This document shows, piece by piece, positions 38,055 to 47,858 of a DNA stretch of 64,000 bases. The DNA is from Stutzerimonas stutzeri (GTDB taxonomy: Bacteria > Pseudomonadota > Gammaproteobacteria > Pseudomonadales > Pseudomonadaceae), in contig NZ_POUL01000004.1 of the NCBI RefSeq assembly GCF_002890895.1, positions 407,291 to 471,290 of the forward strand, written 5' to 3'. A model generated the notes under the pieces. It ran no database searches. It was not told where the DNA came from and saw nothing but the letters and a program-made list of their open reading frames with translations. How positions within the stretch are numbered: position 1 is the first letter of the stretch; each line of letters begins with the position of its first letter. The position numbers and the translations under genes were made by a program.

Positions 38055-40190
38055 ATGACTCGCCGCGCCAGCTTCTTCTCGCGCATGTTATTGCTGTTGA
38101 GCCTGCTGGCCTGCCCAACGTTGTTTGCGCAGGAGTTGGACGCGCAGATCCAGCAACTATTTCCCAAAGCTACGCGCATCGAAGCGAAGCAAGACAATCC
38201 GCCGGTGCACAGTGTCTACCAGTTGGACGAATTGCTCGGCTATGCCTTCGAGTCCACCGACTATTCGAACCTGCAGGGGTTTTCCGGCAAACCGATCCGT
38301 CTGCTGATCGGCATGGACACTCAGGGTGTGCTGGCCGGGGTGAAAGTGCTGGAACATCACGAGCCGGTTTTCCTACACGGGCTGGGCGAACAACCTCTGT
38401 TCGACTTCGTTGACCAGTACCAACAGAAATCTATCGGCATCCCCATTGTGGTGGGCGGTTCACAGGGATCGGCCAGCGCCAGTGAGTCGATTGTCCGAAT
38501 CGACGGGGTGAGCAAGGCAACCGTGTCGGTGGTGATCCTCAACGAAACCGTGTTGCTCTCCGCCCTGAGCGTGGCTCGCAAGCTGCTCGAAGGGTTCGCC
38601 AGTGGTCCCTTGGCCACGGCCAAGCCTGACCTCTATGAACCGCTCGACTGGTCACAGCTGCTGCAGCGTGACTATCTTCAGCACTGGACGATCAGCCGCG
38701 AGGAGGTCGAACGTGGCTTGGGCCATTCTATTGATGGATACCTGGGCATCGAGCCGGAGAGCGATACCCAGCCCTTCACCGACCTCTACTTCGCCTACCT
38801 GAACGCGCCAACCATCGGTCGCAACCTGTTGGGTGACGCAGGATTCGCCAGACTCAACGAAGAATTGAAAGCCGACGAGCAGACTGTGCTGGTGCTCTCT
38901 TCGGGCATGTACCGCCATGTGCCGGACGACTTCGTGCCGGCCACATCGCCCAGCCGACTGGTGTTGATGCAAAACGGTCGCGCCATCGACCTCTATGACA
39001 TGAACTTCAACAACGGCGCGGTGATGGAGTTGCTCGACGCACCGCTTGAAGAGGGCGAGGCGCAGATCTTCCGCATCAAGGCACATAGCGCGTTCAACCC
39101 AGCCGAGCCTGCCGGATTGCGCCTGAACGTGAACCTGCAGCGCAACCATCTGGTGCAAAGCAGCACGGACTTCACCCGTGACTTTCAGCTCGACCAGGCG
39201 CTGTTCAACATCGAAGAGGCACAGGCCGTAGTCGAGCCGACGCCCATCTGGTTGCGCATGTGGCAGGAGCGGGTGTGGCAGATCGGCGTGCTTGGCGTGT
39301 CGCTGATCCTGCTGAGCGGGGTGTTTATCTGGCAGCACCGCATCAGCCAGCACAGCCGTGGTTTCCATCTGTTCCGCGCGGGTTTCTTGTTGTTCACCCT
39401 GGTGTTTATCGGTCTTTATGCCCAGGGTCAGCTCTCGGTGGTGAACATCTTCACGCTGCTGTTGGCGCTGGGGGAGAACTTCGATATCCGTGTGTTCCTG
39501 ATGGACCCGGTGATCTTCATCCTCTGGAGCTTTACCTTTGTCAGCCTGTTCATCTGGGGCCGTGGCGTATTCTGCGGATGGCTCTGCCCGTTTGGCGCGC
39601 TGCAGGAAATGCTCGGTTGGCTGGCCAAGCGTCTGCGCATTCGCCAGTGGAAAATCTCCGATCGCAGCCATCAGCGCTTGCAGTGGTTGAAGTACCTGAT
39701 CCTCATCGGCCTGGTGCCGACCGCCTTCTATTCACTGACGTTGGCCGAGAGGCTTGCCGAAGTGGAACCGTTCAAGACCAGCATCACGCTGTTCTTCGTG
39801 CGCAGCTGGCCATTCGTGCTTTATGCAGTGGTTCTGCTCGGGCTCGGGCTGTTCGTGCACAAGTTCTATTGCCGCTACGTCTGCCCGCTGGGTGCGGGGC
39901 TGGCGATGCTCGGCAAGTTCCACCTGTTCTCCTGGCTCAAGCGCATCGACGCGTGCGGCCAGCCCTGCCAGCACTGCAAGCATCAGTGCGAGATCGGCGC
40001 CATCAAGCGCGATGGGCGTATCGACTATGACGAGTGCATCCAGTGCTTGGAGTGCATCGTCATCCTCAACAACGATGACCAGTGCGTGGCCACCATCAGC
40101 GCGCGCAAGCGAGCCGAGAAGGCGGCCAGACAGGCGCAGAGCGGGCTGATCACCAGTGATGCCATGGCGCCGCGTGCACCGGCCTGCTGA
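38055..40190 (+). CDS. NosR/NirI family membrane Fe-S flavoprotein
   Basis: 711 residues. Signal peptide (RMLLLLSLLACPTLFA), periplasmic FMN-binding domain (about 85-180; IDGVSKATVSVV holds the likely FMN-linked Thr), then six helices with CGWLCPFGALQ and CRYVCPLGAG, and a cytosolic 4Fe-4S pair (CGQPCQHCKHQC; CIQCLECIVI). NosR relays electrons to nitrous oxide reductase, NirI to nitrite reduction. No nosZ, nosDFY or nir cytochrome gene is near, so the partner is unclear. Confidence 0.9.
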   Translation: MTRRASFFSRMLLLLSLLACPTLFAQELDAQIQQLFPKATRIEAKQDNPPVHSVYQLDELLGYAFESTDYSNLQGFSGKPIRLLIGMDTQGVLAGVKVLEHHEPVFLHGLGEQPLFDFVDQYQQKSIGIPIVVGGSQGSASASESIVRIDGVSKATVSVVILNETVLLSALSVARKLLEGFASGPLATAKPDLYEPLDWSQLLQRDYLQHWTISREEVERGLGHSIDGYLGIEPESDTQPFTDLYFAYLNAPTIGRNLLGDAGFARLNEELKADEQTVLVLSSGMYRHVPDDFVPATSPSRLVLMQNGRAIDLYDMNFNNGAVMELLDAPLEEGEAQIFRIKAHSAFNPAEPAGLRLNVNLQRNHLVQSSTDFTRDFQLDQALFNIEEAQAVVEPTPIWLRMWQERVWQIGVLGVSLILLSGVFIWQHRISQHSRGFHLFRAGFLLFTLVFIGLYAQGQLSVVNIFTLLLALGENFDIRVFLMDPVIFILWSFTFVSLFIWGRGVFCGWLCPFGALQEMLGWLAKRLRIRQWKISDRSHQRLQWLKYLILIGLVPTAFYSLTLAERLAEVEPFKTSITLFFVRSWPFVLYAVVLLGLGLFVHKFYCRYVCPLGAGLAMLGKFHLFSWLKRIDACGQPCQHCKHQCEIGAIKRDGRIDYDECIQCLECIVILNNDDQCVATISARKRAEKAARQAQSGLITSDAMAPRAPAC

Positions 40191-40342
40191 TCGTCGCTTC
40201 TGGCTGACTGGTCGGTTCTGCAAAATCGCACAATGCGTCTGCGCTGCTGCGTATTGTTCTCCTGCCTCAGGTCGCTAGGATCGAGCGACTCGCCGTGTCG
40301 GCATCCCCGGCACGCCCCGAACTTCGCTGCAGAGAGAAACTC

Positions 40343-41530
40343 ATGGCTGAACGTGAAATCGTGGTTGTCGGTGCAGTGCGCACGCCGATTGGCTCCTTTG
40401 GTGGCGCACTCAAGGACGTCGACCTGATCACCCTTGCCACCACCGCCTGTCGCGGTGCGCTGGAGCGTTCCGGCACGCCCGCGGACGCCGTCGGTCACGT
40501 GGTGATGGGCAACGTGATCCCCACCGAACCACGAGACGGCTACCTGGCGCGGGTCGCTGCAGTGGACGCCGGTATCCCGTTGGAAACTCCTGCGTTCAAC
40601 GTCAACCGACTGTGCGGCTCGGGCTTGCAGGCGTTGATTTCGGCGGCCCAGTCAATCCTGCTGGGTGACACCGATGTGGCCATTGGTGGCGGCGCGGAAA
40701 GCATGAGCCGCGGCCCGTTCATCCTGCCGAACCTGCGCTGGGGCGCGCGCCTTGGTGACAGTCAGGCTATCGACTACATGAACACCCTGTTGCACGACCC
40801 CTGGGGCAAGTTCCATATGGGCGTCACCGCGGAAAACGTGGCCGAGCGTTATGGCATCAGCCGCGAACAGCAGGATGCGCTGGCGCTGGAAAGTCAGCAG
40901 CGCGCCGTGCATGCAATCGAAAGTGGCCGCTTTCGCGAGCAGATCGTTCCGGTTGAAATCACCACCCGAAAAGGCGGTGTGCTGTTCGACACCGACGAGC
41001 ACCCGCGCGCGGACCTGACCGCCGAGCGCCTCGCGGCGTTGAAGCCGATCTTCAAGAAAGACGGTGGCAGCGTGACGGCGGGTAACGCCTCCGGCCTCAA
41101 CGATGGTGCTGCTGCGCTGGTGCTGGCCGAAGCCGGACGGGCGCGTGCGTTGGGGCTCCAGCCCATAGCGCGGCTTGTTGGCTACGCGCATGCCGGCGTC
41201 GACCCGGCGTACATGGGCATTGGACCGGTGCCGGCTGTGCGCAGGCTGCTGGAACGCACCGGAATCAGCCTCGACCAGATCGACGTGATCGAAGCCAATG
41301 AAGCCTTTGCTGCCCAGGCCTGCGCAGTCATGCAGGAGCTGGGCATGGACCCGGCGCGGGTCAATCCCAACGGTTCGGGTATCTCCCTCGGTCATCCAGT
41401 GGGCGCGACAGGTGCGATCATCACGGTCAAGGCGATCCATGAACTGCAGCGCGTTCAGGGCCGCTACGCGCTGGTGACCATGTGTATCGGTGGCGGGCAG
41501 GGTATCGCGGCGGTCTTCGAGCGCTGCTGA
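40343..41530 (+). CDS. Acetyl-CoA acetyltransferase (thiolase)
   Basis: 395 residues from ATG 40343 ([21 protein letters not shown]). Catalytic Cys91 in [11 protein letters not shown], the thiolase motif [16 protein letters not shown] with catalytic His, and terminal CIGGGQGIA with the second catalytic Cys. Degradative and biosynthetic (PhaA/BktB) classes cannot be told apart by sequence. ATG is preceded by AGAGAG. Confidence 0.95.
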   Translation: MAEREIVVVGAVRTPIGSFGGALKDVDLITLATTACRGALERSGTPADAVGHVVMGNVIPTEPRDGYLARVAAVDAGIPLETPAFNVNRLCGSGLQALISAAQSILLGDTDVAIGGGAESMSRGPFILPNLRWGARLGDSQAIDYMNTLLHDPWGKFHMGVTAENVAERYGISREQQDALALESQQRAVHAIESGRFREQIVPVEITTRKGGVLFDTDEHPRADLTAERLAALKPIFKKDGGSVTAGNASGLNDGAAALVLAEAGRARALGLQPIARLVGYAHAGVDPAYMGIGPVPAVRRLLERTGISLDQIDVIEANEAFAAQACAVMQELGMDPARVNPNGSGISLGHPVGATGAIITVKAIHELQRVQGRYALVTMCIGGGQGIAAVFERC

Positions 41531-41655
41531 ACCCGAAGGCGCAGCAACAACTCGTCAGGCTGGCGCCGATTGCATTGAAGATTTGCGCGCAGCAGCCGAC
41601 AAGGCTCTAGCGAGGTGACCACTCGGCACGAGACCGGCTTTCCACAGGACCATCC

Positions 41656-42564
41656 ATGAACAACGCATCCGCTACCGACGCCTTATCGCTTCTGCTGTTC
41701 ACGCTGCGCAGCGGCAAGCAGATGGCGATCAACCTGTTGAAGGTCAGCGAAATCATTCCGACGCCGTCGCTGACGCGGCTGCCCGAGTCGCATCCTCATG
41801 TCCGCGGCGTTGCTACGCTGCGCGGCCAGCCGTTGTCGGTGATCGACCTCAGCCTGGCGATCGGCATGGCACCGTTGCAGGACCCCAAAGGGGGCTGCCT
41901 GATCGTCACCGAGATCAGCCGTTCCAAACAGGGCTTGCATGTTCAGGCGGTGGTCAAGATTGTGCATATCCAGACGTCGAAAATCCTCCCGCCGCCCTAT
42001 GGCGCACGCGCCAGCTCGTTCATTACCGGAACGGCGGAAGTGGATGGCGAGCTGATCCAGATCCTCGATGTGGAAAAGGTCATTCACAATATCGCCCCCG
42101 TGCCCGGTGAGGCCGACATTTCTCATCTTGATGACCAGGATGCGCAACTGCTCACCGAAACCCGCGCGTTGATCGTTGATGACAGCCAGGTAGCCATCCA
42201 CATGTCGGTGTCCGCGCTGACCAAGATGGGGATCACCTGCCATGCGGTGCGAAGTGCGCGTGAAGCATTCGAGACACTCGATAGCCTCAAGGGTGGTTAC
42301 GAGGCGATCAATTGCGTGGTGTCGGACATCGAGATGCCCGAAATGGATGGCTATTCCTTCACCCAGGCGCTGCGCAAGCACCCGGACTACGCGTCCATTT
42401 ATGTGCTGCTGCATACCTCGCTGGACAGCACAATCAGCACCGACAAGGCCAAGGCTGCTGGTGCCAATGACATCCTGACCAAGTTTTCACCACCCGAAAT
42501 GACCAAGTGCATGCTGCGCGCGGCCCGGGTGATTCACCTCGGCGAGGATGCATCGGTCGCTTGA
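41656..42564 (+). CDS. cheV: Chemotaxis coupling protein CheV
   Basis: 302 residues: N-terminal CheW domain (about 10-155; FTLRSGKQMAINLLKVSEII, RGVATLRGQPLSVIDLSLAIG) and C-terminal receiver (about 172-295) with phospho-acceptor Asp in CVVSDIEMPEMDGYS. Couples chemoreceptors to CheA and adapts by phosphorylation. A hairpin terminator follows. Confidence 0.94.
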   Translation: MNNASATDALSLLLFTLRSGKQMAINLLKVSEIIPTPSLTRLPESHPHVRGVATLRGQPLSVIDLSLAIGMAPLQDPKGGCLIVTEISRSKQGLHVQAVVKIVHIQTSKILPPPYGARASSFITGTAEVDGELIQILDVEKVIHNIAPVPGEADISHLDDQDAQLLTETRALIVDDSQVAIHMSVSALTKMGITCHAVRSAREAFETLDSLKGGYEAINCVVSDIEMPEMDGYSFTQALRKHPDYASIYVLLHTSLDSTISTDKAKAAGANDILTKFSPPEMTKCMLRAARVIHLGEDASVA

Positions 42565-42608
42565 AAGGCCTGTTGTCGTATTTTTCGCGAAAGCCATTCC
42601 TGCATAGC

Positions 42609-42636
42609 GGCGGCGCTGGAAGCGCCGCCTTGATCT
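42609..42636 (+). terminator. Terminator between cheV and the SMP-30 gene
   Basis: 9-bp stem GGCGGCGCT / AGCGCCGCC (42609-42617 / 42621-42629) with GGA loop, then TTGATCTT. Lies in the gap between convergent genes, so it may serve both strands. Confidence 0.72.
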
Positions 42637-43758
42637 TCACGCACCGTACTTGCCGAAGCTCGCATCACGTGTGTTTACGTAGAGCGCATACAGCGAGTGG
42701 CTGCCCGCCATGAACAGGCGGTTGCCCTTGGCGCCGCCGAAGCACAGGTTGGCACAGCGTTCCGGTAATCGGATCTTGCCGATCGCCTTGCCCGCCGGGT
42801 TGAAGATCATCACGCCATCAAGGTCGGCGGTCACCGCTTCCGGGGCGCCTGAGCTGCCCCAGCCACACCACAGATTGCCGTCCTCGTCGCATTTGATGCC
42901 GTCCAGTGCGCCATACGCCGAGGCTTCGATGTGCTTGCGGCGTTCGCCAAGGGTGCCGTCGTCCTTGACCGGGTAAGCCCAGATCAACCGGTTCGGCTTG
43001 GCCCGACCTTCCACGACATAGAGCGTCTTCTGATCAGGGGAGAAGCACAGCCCGTTAGGCCCGGAAATCGAATCGATCACGCGGGTCACGGCGCCGGTTT
43101 CACCGTCGATACGGTAAACGGCATCCGACAGCTCAGTCTGGACCTTGTGGCCCTCGTAATAGTTGCCGGTCTGGAAAGGCGGGTCGGTAAACCAGATCGA
43201 GCCGTCGCCGCGAACTGCCAGGTCATTGGGCGAGTTGAAGCGCTTACCTTCGAACTCGCTGGCCAGCACAGTGATGCTGCCGTCTGGCTCGGTGCGGGTC
43301 ACACGACGGCCCAGATCATTGGTGGTCGAACCTTCGCACGTCAGCAGCCGGCCCTGAAGGTCGCGCGCGAGGCCGTTGGAATGGTTGGAAGGCTGGCGGA
43401 ACACATCGAAGGAGCCGGTGATTTCGTCCCAACGCATGATGCGGTTTTCCGGAATATCGCTGACCAGCAGGTAGCGACCGTCGCCCACCCAGACAGGGCC
43501 CTCTGCCCAGCGCATGCCGGTGGCGAGACGTTCGACGCTGGCGTTGAACAACCGGTACTTGGCGAAACTCTCGTCGAGTATTTCAACCAACTCGTCTGGG
43601 TAACGCTGGGTCAGCGGTTCAGCTGAAGCAAGCCTGGGAAAGCCGAGGCTGCCCATCGACGCAACGCCGGCTGAGAACATCAGCGAGCTTTTCAAAAAAG
43701 AGCGTCTATCGTTCTCTGGCTTGTCGCTGGTCAGTGGCGCGTTGATGGTGATCGTCAT
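42637..43758 (-). CDS. SMP-30/gluconolactonase family protein, Tat-exported
   Basis: 373 residues. Twin-arginine signal (NDRRSFLKSSLMFSAGVASMGS) then a six-bladed propeller. Metal-binding and substrate segments: ERLATGMRWAEGPVWVGDGRYLL, SNGLARDLQGRLLTCEGS, FNSPNDLAVRGDGSIWFTDP, GPNGLCFSPDQKTLYVVEG, DGIKCDEDGNLWCGWG. Lactonase on an unknown sugar lactone is likely. Confidence 0.92.
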   Translation of the reverse strand: MTITINAPLTSDKPENDRRSFLKSSLMFSAGVASMGSLGFPRLASAEPLTQRYPDELVEILDESFAKYRLFNASVERLATGMRWAEGPVWVGDGRYLLVSDIPENRIMRWDEITGSFDVFRQPSNHSNGLARDLQGRLLTCEGSTTNDLGRRVTRTEPDGSITVLASEFEGKRFNSPNDLAVRGDGSIWFTDPPFQTGNYYEGHKVQTELSDAVYRIDGETGAVTRVIDSISGPNGLCFSPDQKTLYVVEGRAKPNRLIWAYPVKDDGTLGERRKHIEASAYGALDGIKCDEDGNLWCGWGSSGAPEAVTADLDGVMIFNPAGKAIGKIRLPERCANLCFGGAKGNRLFMAGSHSLYALYVNTRDASFGKYGA

Positions 43759-43974
43759 GAGGGCTTCATCCGTTTGTTATTGTTAGACGTCGTACAACAT
43801 CGATGAGTATTGTCAGCGTCTTTGCCAATGTCAAAGCGAAATGCCGCTGAAATGGGGGTTCTTGAATTGCTCAACACATAATGTTGTCCGATAACTATGG
43901 TTTTCATTCAAGGGCGCTCCCGCGGCCTTAGCCACGTAGAATGGCTGTCACGGCAATAGGTGGGGCGGCGAACG

Positions 43975-46338
43975 GTGGATCTGCAGCAAGGATTTGTGCT
44001 CACTCGGCACTGGCGCGATACCGCGGCGGGTACAGAGGTCGAGTTCTGGTTGGCAACTGATGCCGGCCCACGTCGCCTGCGGGTGCCGTACCAGCCTTCG
44101 ATTGCCTTCATTCCAGCGGCTCAGCAGCGCAAGGTTGAAATGCTGCTCAAGGGCGAGCGCGACGTTGAGCTGCGGCCCTTGAATCTGACTGATTTCCGCC
44201 ACCGTCCGGTGGTCGGGCTGTATTGCAAGCAGCACCGTCAGCTGATGAACCTCGACAAGCGCCTGCGCGACGCGGGACTGGATGTTTACGAAGGCGACAT
44301 CCGTCCGCCAGAGCGTTACCTGATGGAGCGCTTTATCACCGCCCCGGTCAGTTATGCCGGCCAGCCGAACGAAGAGGGTGTATGGGTCGAGGCGCAGATC
44401 AAGCCTGCGCCGAGCTATCGGCCGCAACTCAGGCTGGTCTCGCTGGACATCGAAACCACCATACGCGGCGAGCTGTATTCCATAGGGCTGGAAGGCTGCG
44501 GGGAGCGCCAGGTCTATATGCTCGGTCCGGCCAACGGCAATGCCGAAACCGTGGATTTTCAGCTGGAATACTGCGACAGCCGCAAACAGTTGATCGAAAG
44601 ACTGAACGACTGGATGGCGCGGCACGACCCAGACGCCATCATTGGCTGGAATCTGGTGCAGTTCGACCTACGGGTGCTGCGTGATCAGGCCCAGCGCTAT
44701 CAGGTGCCGCTGCGCTTGGGGCGTGGTGGGGAAGAAATGGCCTGGCGTGAACACGGTAGCCGAGGCAACCATTTTTTTGCTGCAGCGGCGGGCCGACTGA
44801 TCATCGATGGCATCGAAGCCCTGCGCTCGGCCACCTGGAGTTTTTCTTCATTCAGCCTGGAGAATGTCGCGCAAACGCTGCTTGGTGAAGGCAAAGCCAT
44901 CGACACGCCCTATCAGCGGATGGATGAAATCAACCGCATGTTCGCCGAAGACAAGCCGGCGCTGGCGCGCTACAACCTCAAGGATTGCGAGCTGGTCACG
45001 CGGATCTTCCAGAAGACCGAGTTGCTGACCTTTCTGCTCGAACGCGCCACTGTCACCGGGCTGCCAGCCGACCGTAGCGGAGGCTCGGTGGCGGCGTTCG
45101 AACACCTCTACATCCCGTTGATGCATCGCCAGGGCTTCGTCGCGCCCAACCTCGGCGAGCGACCACCGGAGGCCAGCCCTGGCGGCTTCGTGATGAATTC
45201 TCAGCCGGGCCTGTACGAGTCTGTGCTGGTGCTGGACTACAAGAGCCTTTACCCCTCGATCATCCGTGCCTTTCTGATTGATCCGGTGGGGCTGGTCGAA
45301 GGCATGCGCCAACCGGAAGACAGCGACTCGGTGCCCGGCTTTCGCGGTGCGCGTTTCTCGCGTAAGCGGCATTGCCTGCCGGCGATTGTCGAGCGCGTCT
45401 GGGAAGGGCGCGAATCGGCCAAGCGCGAGGGCAACAAACCGCTGTCGCAGGCGCTGAAAATCATCATGAATGCTTTCTACGGCGTGCTCGGCTCAAGCGG
45501 CTGCCGGTTTTTCGATCCGCGGCTAGCCTCATCGATCACCTTGCGCGGCCACGAGATCATGCGGCGCACCCGCGAGTTGATCGAGGCAGAGGGGTACAGC
45601 GTGATCTACGGCGATACCGACTCCACCTTCGTCTGGCTCAAGCGCGCCCATGATGACGAAGACGCCGCGCGTATCGGCAAGCAACTGGTGCAGCGCATCA
45701 ACGATTGGTGGCGCGATCACCTTCAGCAAACGTTCGGTCTACACAGTGCGCTGGAACTGCAATACGAAACACACTTCAAGCGCTTCCTGATGCCGACCAT
45801 CCGTGGCGCGGAGGAGGGCAGCAAGAAGCGCTATGCCGGGCTGGTCACGCGTCCCGATGGCAGCGACGGCCTAGTGTTCAAAGGGCTGGAAACGGTGCGG
45901 ACCGATTGGTCGCCGCTGGCTCAGCAGTTCCAACAGGAGTTGTATCGGCGCATCTTCAGTCGCGAGCCCTATCAGGACTACGTGCGCAGCTACGTCCAAC
46001 GCACCCTGGCCGGGGAGCTGGACGACCTGCTGATCTTTCGCAAGCGCTTGCGTCGGCGCTTGGATGACTACGAGCGCAACGTCCCGCCACACGTGCGGGC
46101 TGCGCGTATTGCCGACGAATACAACCTGCAAAACGGTCGCCAGCGGCAGTACCAGAACGGCGGCTGGATCAGCTACCTGATCACTGTGGCCGGGCCGGAA
46201 CCGCTCGAAGTGCGGCGGGCGCCTATCGACTACGACCACTACGTGAGCCGCCAACTGCAGCCTGTCGCCGATGCCATCCTGCCGTTCGTGAATGACAGCT
46301 TCAACGCACTGATCGACGAGCAGCTCGGCTTGTTCTAA
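43975..46338 (+). CDS. polB: DNA polymerase II
   Basis: Family B SOS polymerase, 787 residues from GTG 43975 ([16 protein letters not shown]); another GTG at 43960 adds five residues. Exonuclease I motif SLDIETT, Exo [11 protein letters not shown], polymerase [36 protein letters not shown]. Closely matches E. coli PolII in length. No clear LexA box was found upstream. Confidence 0.95.
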   Translation: MDLQQGFVLTRHWRDTAAGTEVEFWLATDAGPRRLRVPYQPSIAFIPAAQQRKVEMLLKGERDVELRPLNLTDFRHRPVVGLYCKQHRQLMNLDKRLRDAGLDVYEGDIRPPERYLMERFITAPVSYAGQPNEEGVWVEAQIKPAPSYRPQLRLVSLDIETTIRGELYSIGLEGCGERQVYMLGPANGNAETVDFQLEYCDSRKQLIERLNDWMARHDPDAIIGWNLVQFDLRVLRDQAQRYQVPLRLGRGGEEMAWREHGSRGNHFFAAAAGRLIIDGIEALRSATWSFSSFSLENVAQTLLGEGKAIDTPYQRMDEINRMFAEDKPALARYNLKDCELVTRIFQKTELLTFLLERATVTGLPADRSGGSVAAFEHLYIPLMHRQGFVAPNLGERPPEASPGGFVMNSQPGLYESVLVLDYKSLYPSIIRAFLIDPVGLVEGMRQPEDSDSVPGFRGARFSRKRHCLPAIVERVWEGRESAKREGNKPLSQALKIIMNAFYGVLGSSGCRFFDPRLASSITLRGHEIMRRTRELIEAEGYSVIYGDTDSTFVWLKRAHDDEDAARIGKQLVQRINDWWRDHLQQTFGLHSALELQYETHFKRFLMPTIRGAEEGSKKRYAGLVTRPDGSDGLVFKGLETVRTDWSPLAQQFQQELYRRIFSREPYQDYVRSYVQRTLAGELDDLLIFRKRLRRRLDDYERNVPPHVRAARIADEYNLQNGRQRQYQNGGWISYLITVAGPEPLEVRRAPIDYDHYVSRQLQPVADAILPFVNDSFNALIDEQLGLF

Positions 46339-46346
46339 CGCGGCTA

Positions 46347-47372
46347 TCAGCCGAGCTGGCTTTTGGCGAGGACCATTGCGACGCCGGCGAAATACAGGCC
46401 GATCAGCGTGACGCTTTCGAAGCCGATCTTGCCCAGTCCGTGCTTCTCGCGGCGTAGCAGGCCCATGAGCAACACGCCGGTCATCAGTATCGACAGCGCC
46501 ACCCAGAGCAGCACGCTGTTGGAAACATGGTGGTAGATCGAACCGTCTCGGTACGCAATATCCGAGGCCGCGACGAACAATGTATCGAACGCGTTGCCTC
46601 CGATGATGCCGCCAACGGCCAGAGTCAATGCACCGCGCCTGACGGCCGCGACCGAGGTGACCAGCTCCGGCAGCGACGTCACCACGGCCGTCATGAGAAC
46701 GCCAACGACCGCTTCGCTGAGCCAGGTTTTGGTTGCGATCTCACTGGCCGCTCCCTCCAGCAACCAGCCGCTGATGCCCAGTATTGCAGCCATGATCACG
46801 AAGCGGACCCAGAGTGAAGTCAGCGAGCGATCCGTCGATTCTTCATCCGGCGTGTCCTCGCGAGTCTCGCGGGTACGCGCTGGAAACCACATGGCTTCGT
46901 TTTGGCCTTTAGCAATTACGCGCAGGCCATAGAGGTAGCCGAGCAGCAGCAGCGGGGTGACAGGATGAATGGACCAGACGGTGACATCCGGGGAAAAGCA
47001 GCCGACAAGGATCAGCGACAGCAGGCACAACACCAGCGTGCCCTGCATGAGATTGCCGATCGAAGCGGCCGCATGCTCCAGGTTAACCCGCCGCAAGGCA
47101 AGGTCGGCGACCGTCAGGAACAGCGTCTGTACGGCGATGCCGCCCAGCGCGTTACTCATGGCCAGCTCCGGGCGGCCTTCCCAGGCGGCGGTGACCGACA
47201 GGACGATCCCGGACAGCGACGTGGCCATTCCCAGCAGGATGGCACCGGCCATCGCTTCGCCCATGCCGGTGCGGTCGGCGAGTTCATCGACGACCCGTGT
47301 CAGGCGGGTGCCCACGATGCCAATCACCACTGCGCAGACCAACAGCAGGCCCACGCTCATCGACAACCCCAT
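46347..47372 (-). CDS. Sodium/calcium exchanger family protein (CaCA)
   Basis: 341 residues from ATG 47372 (MGLSMSVGLLLVC); an earlier GTG at 47444 would add a charged leader. Two inverted alpha repeats, LGMATSLSGIVLSVTAAWEG and MTAVVTSLPELVTSVAAVRRG..GGNAFDTLF, form the ion sites, with a cytosolic acidic loop (TRETREDTPDEESTD) between the halves. The first repeat has TSLSG where TSLPE is usual, which may change ion preference. Confidence 0.88.
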   Translation of the reverse strand: MGLSMSVGLLLVCAVVIGIVGTRLTRVVDELADRTGMGEAMAGAILLGMATSLSGIVLSVTAAWEGRPELAMSNALGGIAVQTLFLTVADLALRRVNLEHAAASIGNLMQGTLVLCLLSLILVGCFSPDVTVWSIHPVTPLLLLGYLYGLRVIAKGQNEAMWFPARTRETREDTPDEESTDRSLTSLWVRFVIMAAILGISGWLLEGAASEIATKTWLSEAVVGVLMTAVVTSLPELVTSVAAVRRGALTLAVGGIIGGNAFDTLFVAASDIAYRDGSIYHHVSNSVLLWVALSILMTGVLLMGLLRREKHGLGKIGFESVTLIGLYFAGVAMVLAKSQLG

Positions 47373-47629
47373 TGCCTGAAGTTCTGGCAAAAACACCCCC
47401 TCTCGTCTGGCCGCTTCGTTGCGGTGATGACTCTGTAGAGCCACTCGCTTGGCCAGGGTTCAGCTCGCAAGAGCTGTAGAGGCCGTCAGCGCGGTACAAG
47501 GGGCCGCGTTCAGGCGTCGCCAAGCCGTTACGCACCGGCCGGAAAGTGGCGATTTTGAGCCTGATCAAGTTCAGCCAGTGGAGGTCTAGTTAGCCTGAGG
47601 ACTTCTTCAAGCTAGCCCCGGGGCCTGCG

Positions 47630-47836
47630 ATGGCCAAGAAATTCCCGCTTAACCCGCCACATCCCGAGCGCATCTGTTGGGGTTGCGATCGCTATTGTCC
47701 AGCCGACTCACTGGCTTGCGGCAATGGTGCCGGCAGAACGCAGCATCCGGCCGAAATGATGGGGGACGATTGGTACGAGTTTGGCGACTGGGGAGACCTT
47801 ATCGCGACCGACAAGGCTGAGCGAGGCAGCAAGTAG
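47630..47836 (+). CDS. DUF3079 small protein
   Basis: 68 residues: MAKKFPLNPPHPERICWGCDRYCPADSLACGNG...QHPAEMMGDDWYEFGDW, a clear DUF3079 match with a Cys cluster likely to bind metal. Function unknown. Its gene is convergent with the hybrid kinase. Confidence 0.93.
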   Translation: MAKKFPLNPPHPERICWGCDRYCPADSLACGNGAGRTQHPAEMMGDDWYEFGDWGDLIATDKAERGSK

Positions 47837-47858
47837 CGCTGCCGGCGTTGCTGCCCGG

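Noticed and set aside
43930..43975. Possible LexA box before polB
   Set aside because: CTGT-N8-TAGG only matches one half of CTGT-N8-ACAG.
47445..47629. Possible cation riboswitch upstream of the CaCA exchanger
   Set aside because: No yybP-ykoY core or other known aptamer signature could be found on the - strand.
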